A stretch of DNA of 64,000 nucleotides from contig JBBQTB010000013.1 in the NCBI GenBank assembly GCA_038213375.1, forward strand, positions 62,001 through 126,000, given 5' to 3'. How positions within the stretch are numbered: the first letter of the stretch is position 1; every line of letters begins with the position of its first letter. The notes under the pieces are model-generated. The model searched no databases. It saw only the letters and a program-made list of their open reading frames with translations, and was not told where the DNA came from. The stretch comes from JAAUTT01 sp038213375. GTDB taxonomy: Bacteria; Bacteroidota; Bacteroidia; Bacteroidales; JAAUTT01. Made by a program: the position numbers and the translations under genes. Below, piece after piece: positions 51,609 to 61,063 of the stretch.

Positions 51609-54572
51609 ATGATGAGAGTAAAAGTAATTTTTTTATTAATTATTATTTTAGGATCTATTGAATCCTATGGTTTGACTCTTATCCAAAAAGATACTTTATC
51701 GAAATCCTCTCAAAATTCAGGATACAATAATAATATCGAAATCCTTCTGGGATTAGCCACAAAAGTATATTTTCATCAACCTGAGCGAAGTTTGCAATAT
51801 GCTGAAACTGCTATCGGGATAGCAAAAAAACACAACGATAAATTATCAGAAGCAAAAGCGCTCAAAGTTATAGGCGACGTATATCGAAAACTTGATTACG
51901 ACAGACTTTCGCTTCCATACTATAATAGAGCCTTGGAACTTATCAAAAAAGAGAAAAATCTGAATCTGGAATCCGAATTACAAATTACACTCGGGGATGT
52001 TTTTTATAAAATGAATAAAAATGATTCGGCTTTTCAGTATTATCAAAAAAGTTTAGAACTGGCACAAAAAACAGGTGATCAGATTGGAATTGCAAATAGT
52101 ACTCTTAAAATTGGAAATGTATATTGGTATAGAACAAACTACGATAAAGCCTTAGACCAGTATTTAAAATCGCTGAACATATATGAACAGCATAAATACA
52201 AAAATGGAATAGCTAAAGTATACAACAACATTGGATCCTTATATACTGTTTTAGGTGATTATAAAAACTCCATTTTATATTTAAATAAATCTATTCAATA
52301 CTTCGCCGACTTTGACGATGCAGAGAGTCTTTCTGAATTATATTTCAGATTAGGTAATACACAAGCCAAAATGTCAAATTATGACACAGCCATATTATAT
52401 CTCGATCTTTCAAAATCAATTTTTGATTCGTTGCATTTTGAAAGAAAATCGGCATATGTGGACGAGTCCAAAGGAAACATTTATTTTCAAAGGGGTAATA
52501 CCCTCAAGGCGATAGAGATCGCTATAAACGCTTATAAACGGTTCAAAAAATTTGATTATACTTGGGGAGTAATAGAAACAAGTAATGATCTTGGAAGATA
52601 TTATATGAAATTGGGAGACTTTACTAATTCCAAGATTTACCTGGACGAAGCATTGATTAATGCCATAAAAGTAAAATCGCTGGAATTATTGAAAGAAACT
52701 TATCTCGAACTTTCCAATTTATACAATTTAAGAAAAGACTATAAAAAATCACTGGATTTTTACCACAAATATCAAGTTATGAACGATTCAGTTTCGAATC
52801 GTGAAAAAACAACGAGGATTGCCGAATTGCAAGCCAAATATGAAACCGATAAAAAGGAACAAGAAATTCGACATAAAAATGCTGAAATAAATAAAAACAT
52901 TGAATTGATTAAACGACAACAATTTCACCTTTACCTGTTTGGAATTGGTATCGTTATAATTCTTTTGTTGGCATTTGGCTTATTTCGTCAATACAAACTA
53001 CTGGAAATTAAAGGAAAAAAAATAGAACGTATAAACGAAGAGCTCGACTTGCGTGTAAAAGAGAGGACGTCCGCCCTTCGCCTTACACAATTTTCCATTG
53101 AACATGCAGCTGACCCAATTTTCTGGATTGATTCCAAGGGCAGATTCGTTTATGCCAATAACTCCGCATGTATAAACCTAATATATTCGAAAGAGGAAAT
53201 TCTCCGGAAAAAAATAACCGATATTATACCCAAATTTTCAATCACCGATTGGAAAGACTTTTGGGAAATTACTAAAAAAGAAGGCTCATTGGTTGTGGAA
53301 ACCAATTTTATTCGGAAGTCCAAATCCGAATTTCCCGTAGAAATTATCCTGAATTACATTTATCATGAACAAAAAGAATATGCGTTCGCCTTCATGCGAA
53401 ATATATCCGATCGAAAACAAAAAGAAGAGAACCTGAAAAAAGAAAAAGAAAAAGCCGAAGAAGCCGATAAGCTTAAGTCAGCATTTTTAGCCAATATGTC
53501 TCATGAAATACGCACTCCAATGAACGCTATCATTGGTTTCTCGGACATGTTGCTTCATGAAGATTTTTCCTCAGACGAAAAGCAAGAATTTGCTAACATT
53601 ATAAAAACAAGTGGTGACACGTTGTTAAAATTAATTGATGATATCATCGATGTTTCCATTATAGAAGCTGGTCAATTAAAAATCAGTAAGTCGGCATATT
53701 ATGTAAATTCCCTTCTTAAAGAAATTCATCTATTTTTTCTAGGCGAAAAAAAACGATTGAATAAAGATAAAATTGAATTGAAGCTCGCTGAATTAAATTT
53801 TGACGATCAAATACTTATTCAGGTAGACCAGGTGAGATTCCGACAAGTACTTACTAATCTGTTAGGAAACGCTTTAAAGTTCACAGAATCAGGCTGCATA
53901 GAAATTGGTTATTATATTCAAAAAAATAAGTCGATTAACATATACGTGAAAGATACTGGAATCGGAATTCCTATCGAAAAAACATCAACGATATTTGAGA
54001 GGTTCAATAAACATATCGACGATAAAAAGTTATATGGAGGTACAGGTCTTGGATTGACAATTTCTAAAAAACTTGCCGAACAAATGGATGGGACGCTAAC
54101 TGTGGAATCAAGCCCCGGACAAGGGTCTATTTTTATGTTTACATTACCTTACACCTATGCATTATCGCCGCCTGTTAAAAATAAGCTTCATACGGCTAAC
54201 GGAAAATATGACTGGAGTAAAAAATCAATTCTGGTGGTAGAGGACGTTGCATCCAATTATTTATTACTAGAATCAGCATTTAGGAAAACCGGAGCTAAAG
54301 TATATTGGGCAAAAGATGGATTTGAAGCTTTGGAATGTTGCAATGAGACACGTCCTGATGTTATTTTAATGGACATCCAGTTGCCAAATTTAAATGGCTA
54401 TGAAGTTACAAAAGAGATTCTTAAAATACATCCAACCATTCCTATTATTGCTCAAACGGCATATGCCTTTAATGATGAAAAAGAAAAAATACTTGAAGCT
54501 GGGTGTGTTGATTGTCTCACAAAACCAATTATTTCTGAAATATTATACGAATCAGTAAACAAGCATATTTAA
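51609..54572 (+). CDS. TPR-containing hybrid sensor histidine kinase
   Basis: A 987-residue protein with signal peptide (about 1-22), eight or so tetratricopeptide repeats in the periplasm (about 45-400, with repeated GxxYxxLGxYxxAIxYxxKSL patterns), a coiled stretch, one membrane helix (about 438-460), PAS domain (about 490-615), HisKA with H632 (SHEIRTPMNAI), an ATPase domain with DTGIGIP and GGTGLGLTI, and a C-terminal receiver with D922 (ILMDIQLPNLNG). The layout is frequent in Bacteroidota. The receiver closely resembles the free receiver at 41165. The next gene begins within 11 bp. Confidence 0.92.
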   Translation: MMRVKVIFLLIIILGSIESYGLTLIQKDTLSKSSQNSGYNNNIEILLGLATKVYFHQPERSLQYAETAIGIAKKHNDKLSEAKALKVIGDVYRKLDYDRLSLPYYNRALELIKKEKNLNLESELQITLGDVFYKMNKNDSAFQYYQKSLELAQKTGDQIGIANSTLKIGNVYWYRTNYDKALDQYLKSLNIYEQHKYKNGIAKVYNNIGSLYTVLGDYKNSILYLNKSIQYFADFDDAESLSELYFRLGNTQAKMSNYDTAILYLDLSKSIFDSLHFERKSAYVDESKGNIYFQRGNTLKAIEIAINAYKRFKKFDYTWGVIETSNDLGRYYMKLGDFTNSKIYLDEALINAIKVKSLELLKETYLELSNLYNLRKDYKKSLDFYHKYQVMNDSVSNREKTTRIAELQAKYETDKKEQEIRHKNAEINKNIELIKRQQFHLYLFGIGIVIILLLAFGLFRQYKLLEIKGKKIERINEELDLRVKERTSALRLTQFSIEHAADPIFWIDSKGRFVYANNSACINLIYSKEEILRKKITDIIPKFSITDWKDFWEITKKEGSLVVETNFIRKSKSEFPVEIILNYIYHEQKEYAFAFMRNISDRKQKEENLKKEKEKAEEADKLKSAFLANMSHEIRTPMNAIIGFSDMLLHEDFSSDEKQEFANIIKTSGDTLLKLIDDIIDVSIIEAGQLKISKSAYYVNSLLKEIHLFFLGEKKRLNKDKIELKLAELNFDDQILIQVDQVRFRQVLTNLLGNALKFTESGCIEIGYYIQKNKSINIYVKDTGIGIPIEKTSTIFERFNKHIDDKKLYGGTGLGLTISKKLAEQMDGTLTVESSPGQGSIFMFTLPYTYALSPPVKNKLHTANGKYDWSKKSILVVEDVASNYLLLESAFRKTGAKVYWAKDGFEALECCNETRPDVILMDIQLPNLNGYEVTKEILKIHPTIPIIAQTAYAFNDEKEKILEAGCVDCLTKPIISEILYESVNKHI

Positions 54573-54582
54573 TGTGAAGCAA

Positions 54583-54909
54583 ATGACTATTGAAGAAGCT
54601 CAGGAAGCGGTTGACCAGTGGATTAAAACTATTGGAGTCCGTTATTTTAGTGAACTTACAAATATGGCATTGCTCTCTGAAGAGGTAGGTGAAATGGCTC
54701 GCATAATTGCCAGAAAATACGGCGATCAATCTTTTAAAGAATCAGACAAAAAATTAAATCTTGAAGATGAAATGGCCGATGTATTATTTGTTTTAATTTG
54801 TCTGGCAAATCAAACTGGAGTGGACTTAACAAAGGCATTCAAAAAAAATTTATTCAAAAAAACCAAAAGGGATTCCAATAGACATCAATTAAATGAAAAA
54901 CTAAAGTGA
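54583..54909 (+). CDS. MazG-like nucleotide pyrophosphohydrolase
   Basis: A 108-residue helical protein. The metal-binding EExxE and ExxD patterns are EEVGE near residue 32 and EDEMADVLF near 62, typical of the MazG-like all-alpha NTP pyrophosphatases that remove non-canonical or excess nucleotides. I choose the ATG at 54583 (MTIEEAQEAVDQWI); a GTG nine bases upstream is possible. It is directly behind the TPR kinase gene. Confidence 0.88.
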   Translation: MTIEEAQEAVDQWIKTIGVRYFSELTNMALLSEEVGEMARIIARKYGDQSFKESDKKLNLEDEMADVLFVLICLANQTGVDLTKAFKKNLFKKTKRDSNRHQLNEKLK

Positions 54910-54992
54910 GCTAGAGTACAAAAAAATTTGGTTATTTCTGACAATTTGCTAATAATTTAATTAATTTTGCGCAAATTTCCTAACGGTTCTGT

Positions 54993-56186
54993 ATGTTAAA
55001 GGGAATATCTTTGGAGAAATTTGAAAATATTGAAGCGCCTCACTTTACAACGTCTGAAAACGTTATAGAGATACTATTTCTGTCTCAGGATACTTCAAAA
55101 ATTTCAAAACAAATACTTACAGACCCTCAATTAAACCCGGCAAAACCCGCACTTGCGCTTCCTTCAGTTTCCGGACAAACAACTCATAAAAATTTAGACT
55201 CTATTTTTGCGCGAAGCAATCAACGGGAAAAAGCCATATCTTCACATAGAAAACTTGTTATACCTAAACTGGAGATCGCAAATAATCCGGAGGATACCAG
55301 TTCTTTCAAAACTTACCAAGAGGTTTTGCCCTATCAGCATACCAAGACTGTTACAGACGTTATTTTCCAGGAAAATTTTTTACTATCAATTCCGTACAAA
55401 ACACTTTCACATCATTTTGATACAACTTCAATAAGTAACACATCAACATTACCCCGGATAGAAAAATCTATTCACATAGCGATATCTCCACGAATAAAAA
55501 AAAATATAACCGGTATAGAAGGCACGGCGCTATCAGAATCTTCAGTTAACTGGATTGCTGGTTTATTGCTTCTCTCACTGTTTGTTTTTTCATGGATGAA
55601 AATATTATACCAAAAGTATATATTACAAGTGGTTGCAGCGGTGGTAAATTACCAGTCATCCGTAAGACTTTTTCGTGAGAAAAACGTCCTTTTCAAAAAT
55701 ATGTCAGTCGGGCTAAATATTGTATTTGCTATAAATATTGGACTTTTTCTTTTTTTTGCAATGACTTACTTTAATATTTCACAGATCGTTTCCAAAAATA
55801 ATTTTTTAAGTGTCTTAATTTATTGCATTTCAATAGCCACCATCTATAGTATTAAAACTCTGCTTTGTAGATTTATCGGTTATTTATTTTTAGCCCAGGC
55901 TGAATTTTCTGAATACGTTCACAATATTAATTTATTCAATAAAAATATTGGACTTTTTCTTTTCCCAATAGTTATCATGATACCATATATAAACGATTCT
56001 ATAAAACCAATCATACTATATTTTGGAATTGTATTGTTTCTAATACTCTTTATATTACGTATAATAAGAGGATTTCAAATTATTATATACAAAGGAGTCT
56101 CTTCTTTTTATTTGATTTTGTATCTTTGTACGGTTGAAATTTTACCGGTACTTTTAATTGTAAAATATTCATCGACATTGATTTAA
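54993..56186 (+). CDS. DUF4271 membrane protein
   Basis: A 397-residue protein. The first 180 residues are hydrophilic and poorly conserved, and the last 215 contain about seven membrane helices. This membrane part corresponds to DUF4271, a family found almost only in Bacteroidota and usually located before hemD, as here. The role is unknown; the linkage could reflect a function in envelope or tetrapyrrole metabolism (inference). Confidence 0.8.
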   Translation: MLKGISLEKFENIEAPHFTTSENVIEILFLSQDTSKISKQILTDPQLNPAKPALALPSVSGQTTHKNLDSIFARSNQREKAISSHRKLVIPKLEIANNPEDTSSFKTYQEVLPYQHTKTVTDVIFQENFLLSIPYKTLSHHFDTTSISNTSTLPRIEKSIHIAISPRIKKNITGIEGTALSESSVNWIAGLLLLSLFVFSWMKILYQKYILQVVAAVVNYQSSVRLFREKNVLFKNMSVGLNIVFAINIGLFLFFAMTYFNISQIVSKNNFLSVLIYCISIATIYSIKTLLCRFIGYLFLAQAEFSEYVHNINLFNKNIGLFLFPIVIMIPYINDSIKPIILYFGIVLFLILFILRIIRGFQIIIYKGVSSFYLILYLCTVEILPVLLIVKYSSTLI

Positions 56187-56226
56187 TATTGTCTAAGTCA
56201 GTTGTACAACTTAAAAATTTACAGCA

Positions 56227-57042
56227 TTGAAAATTAAAAAAATTTTGGTATCCCAGCCACAACCCGCTGACCAGGAAAAATCACCTTTCTTTGAGCTAGC
56301 TGAAAAGAACAATCTAAAGATTGATTTTCGTCCGTTTAGCTTTGTTGAGGGTGTATCGGTAAAAGAATTCAGACAATGCCGAATTGATATTTTGTCCCAT
56401 GGTGCTGTCATCTTTACAAGTAAAACTTCTATCGATCATTTCTTTCGTATTTGCGAGGAGATGAGAATTACTGTTCCAGATGCTTTGAAGTATTTTTGTA
56501 TGTCGGAATCTACCGCATTCTATCTGCAAAAGTATATTGTGTATCGCAAAAGAAAGATTTTTTTTGGGAAAGGAACATTTCCCGAAATGATTGACATCCT
56601 CCAAAAACATAAGGAAGAAAAGTTTCTTTTACCAGTTTCCGATCAGCATAAACCGGAAATACCAAAGCTTCTCGAAAAAAATAAACTAAAATTCACAAAG
56701 GCTGTTTTATATCGCAATGTTTGTTCTGATTTAACTGATTTAGTTGGTATTAGATATGACATTTTTGTTTTCTACAGCCCATCATGCATTAAGTCATTAT
56801 TACAAAATTTTCCTGATTTTAAACAAGCCGAAATTAAAATTGCAAGTTTTGGAACATCAACCGCTAAGGCAATTAAAGACGCTGGGTTACGCTTAGATAT
56901 TCAGGCTCCTATGCCTCAATTTCCATCAATGACTATGGCCTTGGAACACTTTATCAAGGATCATAACAAAAATGAAGCTAAAAACGACAGCAAAAACGGT
57001 AAACAAATAGAACCAAAACCAGAAGAAAGTAAAGTAAAGTAA
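56227..57042 (+). CDS. hemD: Uroporphyrinogen-III synthase
   Basis: A 271-residue protein of the HemD fold. It closes hydroxymethylbilane with inversion of ring D to uroporphyrinogen III. Sequence conservation is low in this family, but the start KILVSQPQPADQEKSPFFELAEKN, the VIFTSKTSIDHF segment and the FYSPSCIKSLLQNFP...IASFGTSTAKAIKDAG C-terminal half match bacteroidotal HemD. Translation starts at a TTG, supported by the conserved N-terminus. The last 25 residues are charged and probably disordered. Confidence 0.85.
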   Translation: MKIKKILVSQPQPADQEKSPFFELAEKNNLKIDFRPFSFVEGVSVKEFRQCRIDILSHGAVIFTSKTSIDHFFRICEEMRITVPDALKYFCMSESTAFYLQKYIVYRKRKIFFGKGTFPEMIDILQKHKEEKFLLPVSDQHKPEIPKLLEKNKLKFTKAVLYRNVCSDLTDLVGIRYDIFVFYSPSCIKSLLQNFPDFKQAEIKIASFGTSTAKAIKDAGLRLDIQAPMPQFPSMTMALEHFIKDHNKNEAKNDSKNGKQIEPKPEESKVK

Positions 57043-57061
57043 TTAAATACTACCTTATTAT

Positions 57062-57110
57062 AAGGCTGACTCCGGCGATCTTTATAGATTTAAAGTGTCA
57101 GCTTTTTTTA
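57062..57110 (+). terminator. Possible terminator after hemD
   Basis: AAGGCTGAC (57062-57070) pairs with GTCAGCTT (57097-57104, one G-T pair) across a 26-base loop and is followed by seven T. The large loop makes it moderate rather than strong. It would separate hemD from rnpA. Confidence 0.5.
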
Positions 57111-57129
57111 TGAACCAAATCTGAATTAA

Positions 57130-57507
57130 TTGAATTTTTCCTTTTCAAAAGAAGAAAAACTTTGTAGTAGAAAAGCAATTGAGGCTTTGTTGAAAGATGG
57201 AAAATCCTTGTTTTGTTTTCCATATAAGGTTCTTTGGGTGAAAACGGAATATGACCAGCCTTTTCCCGTACAAATTGCATTTTCAGTTCCAAAACGGAGA
57301 TATAAATACGCAAACAGGCGTAATATTTTAAAACGAAGGATGAGAGAGGGTTTTCGTCTTTGTAAGGCAGGATTATACGATGTACTAACTACGAAAAATA
57401 TTAAAATTCAAATATTATTAGTTTACATAGCACCCGAAGAATTAACCTATCATGAAATGGAATCAAAACTTAAAATTGTTCTTGAACAAATTATCGGATC
57501 TGTTTAG
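57130..57507 (+). CDS. rnpA: Ribonuclease P protein component
   Basis: A 125-residue basic protein that assists the RNase P RNA in trimming tRNA 5' ends. The central RNR-type motif is in KRRYKYANRRNILKRRMREGFR, and FSFSKEEKLCSRKAIEALLKDGKS is the usual start. Translation begins at TTG. The rpmH gene is not adjacent, unlike in many other bacteria. Its last 56 bases overlap the yidD start. Confidence 0.94.
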   Translation: MNFSFSKEEKLCSRKAIEALLKDGKSLFCFPYKVLWVKTEYDQPFPVQIAFSVPKRRYKYANRRNILKRRMREGFRLCKAGLYDVLTTKNIKIQILLVYIAPEELTYHEMESKLKIVLEQIIGSV

Positions 57508-57724
57508 GCAAATACTAACTGATTTTTTCATATTTCTGATACGTATCTATCAATATACCTTGTCACCATTTATAGGAAAGTCATGCAGGTATTATCCAAC
57601 ATGTTCCAATTATTCAACTGAAGCCTTTAAAAAACATGGACCGATTAAAGGACTAATATTAACAACGAAAAGATTTTTTTCATGCCATCCATGGGGTGGT
57701 CATGGATACGACCCGGTACCCTAA
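57452..57724 (+). CDS. yidD: Membrane protein insertion efficiency factor YidD
   Basis: A 90-residue protein with the family signature YQYTLSPFIGKSCRYYPTCSNYSTEAFKKHG and the end HPWGGHGYDPVP, including the two conserved Cys. It helps YidC-dependent insertion of inner-membrane proteins. The first 20 residues before the conserved region include one amphipathic helix. Its ATG lies inside rnpA, so translation is coupled. Confidence 0.93.
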   Translation: MKWNQNLKLFLNKLSDLFRQILTDFFIFLIRIYQYTLSPFIGKSCRYYPTCSNYSTEAFKKHGPIKGLILTTKRFFSCHPWGGHGYDPVP

Positions 57725-57751
57725 AATTATTATGGCTTCAAAAATAAAACA

Positions 57752-58609
57752 ATGTATAGAGGAATAGTATTATTGCTTTTGGCTGAATTGTGCTTTGCCT
57801 CAGCTACCGTTTTTGCAAAATTGGTTACGAATAGTTCGGATATTTCGCCACTAGAAATTACTTTCTTCAGGTTTTTCTTCGGTGTATTTATTGCTTATGC
57901 TTCAATACGCAAAAACAATATGTCATTCATTGCCAACAATAAAAAATTTGTTATTTCAAGAGCAATATTAAATACGATAGCTGTAATTCTTTTCTTTCTG
58001 TCAGTTAAGTATACAACAGTTACGAATGCGAACATGCTTAACATGACTTATCCAATTTTTCTTTTCGTATTTCTTCCATTATTTGGGTATGAAAAGATTA
58101 AACCCGTTAGAATTATTTACCTCGCTGTTTCAATTTTAGGTGTATATATGGTTATCCAGCCAAATTTCAGTAATTTACTTTTTGGAGATTTACTTGGTCT
58201 ATTGTCAGGGATTGTAGGAGGCTTATCGGTAATGTCGCTTCGAAAAGCCAGGGAATTTGATTCAACCACCATCATTATATTCTACATCATGGCAATAGGT
58301 ACAGTTATTAACGGAACTTTGATGATCGGTGTTTTTAGAATTCCAACATTTCAAAATTCAATTTATATCATCATTTCGGGTTTGCTTGGTCTTGGAGGGC
58401 AAATTTTTATAACGTCCGGTTATAAATACATCGAGGCAAATATGGGATCAATAATTTCAACCTCCCGAATTATTTTTGCTGCAATATTAGGGATTTCAAT
58501 ATTCCGGGATAAAGTGAATTTGGAACTAATATTGGGTGGAATACTTATTCTCGTTTCCATCATTCAATTAACCATAAATGAACATAACCTTGCCAAGTTA
58601 AATGCCTGA
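57752..58609 (+). CDS. EamA/DMT family transporter
   Basis: A 285-residue membrane protein with ten helices arranged as two EamA halves. The first starts MYRGIVLLLLAELCFASATVFAKLVTN and the second near residue 140. The family exports amino acids, purines and other small molecules; the substrate cannot be told. It converges on pbpC with 3 bp between the stops and may be transcribed with rnpA-yidD. Confidence 0.87.
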   Translation: MYRGIVLLLLAELCFASATVFAKLVTNSSDISPLEITFFRFFFGVFIAYASIRKNNMSFIANNKKFVISRAILNTIAVILFFLSVKYTTVTNANMLNMTYPIFLFVFLPLFGYEKIKPVRIIYLAVSILGVYMVIQPNFSNLLFGDLLGLLSGIVGGLSVMSLRKAREFDSTTIIIFYIMAIGTVINGTLMIGVFRIPTFQNSIYIIISGLLGLGGQIFITSGYKYIEANMGSIISTSRIIFAAILGISIFRDKVNLELILGGILILVSIIQLTINEHNLAKLNA

Positions 58610-58612
58610 TGG

Positions 58613-60982
58613 CTAATTTTTGTCCACCACTTCGAACCAACGAGTAAGAGTGATTCCTTTGTTGTCAACCACAGTTAGCTGGTGCCTTCCGGTATTAGGC
58701 GCAATTGAAATCTGATGAATTCCATTAGTTGAGCCAATATATTCATTATCGATATGCCAGTATATAATTGCATCGGCATTTCTATGCGCAATTTCGAATA
58801 CTGTTTTACCGGGTTTTCCGTCAATTTCGCGAGGAATAAAAATTTTAAGAACATCGGTAGGATAAATAAGTTCCATCATTGCAAGAGGGTTTTCATCCAA
58901 ACATCCCGGTTTAACAGGGGGTAGCTGATTATAAAACACGTTTTTCCGACGATAAAACCATTCCATGGCCGGAGGCAATACAAACCAATGTTTATGAATC
59001 ATAATATCCGTTTTTTCACATTTGTTGTTTACACGATACTTTCCATCAGGACTAAGGTGAATTAATATATGATAAGGGCAGATGTCAGATTTTAAGCCAG
59101 CTCTTAAAATATAAGTCGAATCAATCTCATCGCAATACGGGCCAGCCTTATAACCACTCTGGTGACAAACCGCAACTTTTACTAATTCGTCAAAAGGCTT
59201 TTGAAACCAGGATGTTTGCGGGAGAGAATTAAAAACTCTGAAAAGAAGTGGGGCAGCAGCGCCAACTCCAGTTAGGCCCGGGCGACCTTCTCCATCGGCA
59301 TTACCTACCCAAACACCAACAACATATTCAGGAGTAGTTCCAATTGCCCAGGCATCACGAAACCCATAACTTGTTCCTGTTTTCCAGGCAATTTTTCGAG
59401 CCGAAGATAAATTAACCCATCCTGCCTCCTCATCAGGACGATTCACCTCAACCAAAGCTTCAAAGGTTGACCATATTGCGCCAGCATTTACCAGAGTAGC
59501 TACAGATGAAAATTCCTCTTTTAAAGGTAAATTGCTTCTGCTAACAGTTAAATATGGCATATGTAACGTGTTATTAGAATACCTGTTAAATGAATTATAA
59601 TAATTTAAAGTACGAGCCAAACCGGAAAAAATTCCTGCTATATCCCAAAGTTTCCCTTCCGCTCCACCCACAATTAATGTCAATCCATAATGATCGGGTG
59701 AATAAACCAGCGTTTTCATACCCAACTTTTGCAGAAAATTCTGAAATTTAGGAATACCATAACTCTGTAACATCCTAACCGAAGGGATATTTAACGACCT
59801 TGCCAATGCACGTTTAGCAGGAACAGCTCCATCAAACGATAAATCGTAATTATCTGGTTTAAAACCAGCTATCCTTGTTGGGATATCGGGTATCAATGTA
59901 CCGGACAAAATGATTCCTTCCTGCAACATAGCCGCATAAAGAAGAGGTTTTAAAATACTTCCGGTACTCCGCGGTGCCTGAATTAGATCAACTGCCTGTC
60001 CATCAACTGAAGAATTTTGATATGGAATATTTCCAACATAAGCTATTACGTTTCCAGTATTTACCTCGATGACCAATACACAGGCGTTATGAATTTCATT
60101 GGCTTTTATTTGATTATAATAATCAGAAACAATTCGATTGATGTTTTCCTGAATTGATTTCTTTATGGTTGATTTTATGGATTTACCCGACGCCTGATTC
60201 TTCAACTTTTCGGTTAACTGCGGACAAATATCCGGTAAAGATAATGGTTTTATAGGTAATGGTTCCAACAATGATAACTGATACATCTCTTTATTGATAG
60301 TTCCTTTCAAATAAAGTTTTTGTAAAAGATTATTTCGCTTTTCAAGCAAATGTAGTCTGTTTTTTCCCGGATGAATGTTGGAAGGCGAATTTGGCAATAC
60401 AGCCAATAAGGCAACTTCGCTCCAGGACAGGTTTTTTGCATTGCAACCAAAATACCTCCATGAAGCAGCATCCACTCCAACAACATTTCCGCCAAATGGA
60501 GCATGAGTGGCGTATAAACGAAGTATATCATTTTTAGAATATCCCCATTCTAATCTGGTGGACAAAACAATTTCTATTCCTTTTTCAATTACTGTCCGTT
60601 TTTTGTGGTGTCTATAAAGACGAACGACCTGCATGGATATAGTGCTTGCTCCACTAACTACCTTCCTTGCTTTAATATTTTGCCTAAACGCCCGAAATAA
60701 TGACAAAGGGTTAAATCCGGGATGATACAGAAAATACTGATCTTCGAAAGCAATAATTGCCGTTTTAAATTTATCTGAAACTGTGGAATCTTCGGGAAAT
60801 CGCCATTGTCCATCAACGGCTATTCTCGCTCCAATCAAATCTCCAGCTCTATCATAAATAACAGTTGAATAGTCTTTAGGAAATAATTTGCGCGGAAGAC
60901 AAAAAATATAGAATATAATAATAATTAAAATTATAGAATATAATAATTTATGCTTCCTTATATGAACTTTAAATTGAATCAT
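58613..60982 (-). CDS. pbpC: Penicillin-binding protein 1C
   Basis: A 789-residue inner-membrane enzyme. One N-terminal helix (about 12-30) precedes a glycosyltransferase domain (family GT51) with the catalytic Glu in FEDQYFLYHPGFNP and the STISMQVVRLYR block. The transpeptidase domain has SILK as SxxK motif, SLN and KTGTS. A C-terminal PbpC-specific domain (about 690-789) is present. It polymerises and may cross-link peptidoglycan. An alpha-2-macroglobulin gene lies 81 bp upstream on the same strand, the pairing known from E. coli pbpC-yfhM. Confidence 0.95.
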   Translation of the reverse strand: MIQFKVHIRKHKLLYSIILIIIIFYIFCLPRKLFPKDYSTVIYDRAGDLIGARIAVDGQWRFPEDSTVSDKFKTAIIAFEDQYFLYHPGFNPLSLFRAFRQNIKARKVVSGASTISMQVVRLYRHHKKRTVIEKGIEIVLSTRLEWGYSKNDILRLYATHAPFGGNVVGVDAASWRYFGCNAKNLSWSEVALLAVLPNSPSNIHPGKNRLHLLEKRNNLLQKLYLKGTINKEMYQLSLLEPLPIKPLSLPDICPQLTEKLKNQASGKSIKSTIKKSIQENINRIVSDYYNQIKANEIHNACVLVIEVNTGNVIAYVGNIPYQNSSVDGQAVDLIQAPRSTGSILKPLLYAAMLQEGIILSGTLIPDIPTRIAGFKPDNYDLSFDGAVPAKRALARSLNIPSVRMLQSYGIPKFQNFLQKLGMKTLVYSPDHYGLTLIVGGAEGKLWDIAGIFSGLARTLNYYNSFNRYSNNTLHMPYLTVSRSNLPLKEEFSSVATLVNAGAIWSTFEALVEVNRPDEEAGWVNLSSARKIAWKTGTSYGFRDAWAIGTTPEYVVGVWVGNADGEGRPGLTGVGAAAPLLFRVFNSLPQTSWFQKPFDELVKVAVCHQSGYKAGPYCDEIDSTYILRAGLKSDICPYHILIHLSPDGKYRVNNKCEKTDIMIHKHWFVLPPAMEWFYRRKNVFYNQLPPVKPGCLDENPLAMMELIYPTDVLKIFIPREIDGKPGKTVFEIAHRNADAIIYWHIDNEYIGSTNGIHQISIAPNTGRHQLTVVDNKGITLTRWFEVVDKN

Positions 60983-61063
60983 TTCATAATTGGCTAAAAA
61001 TGCAAAATTGGTTTTCGAAATATAATTATATTCTGAAAACCAATTTTACTAAAAACTTCAAAC

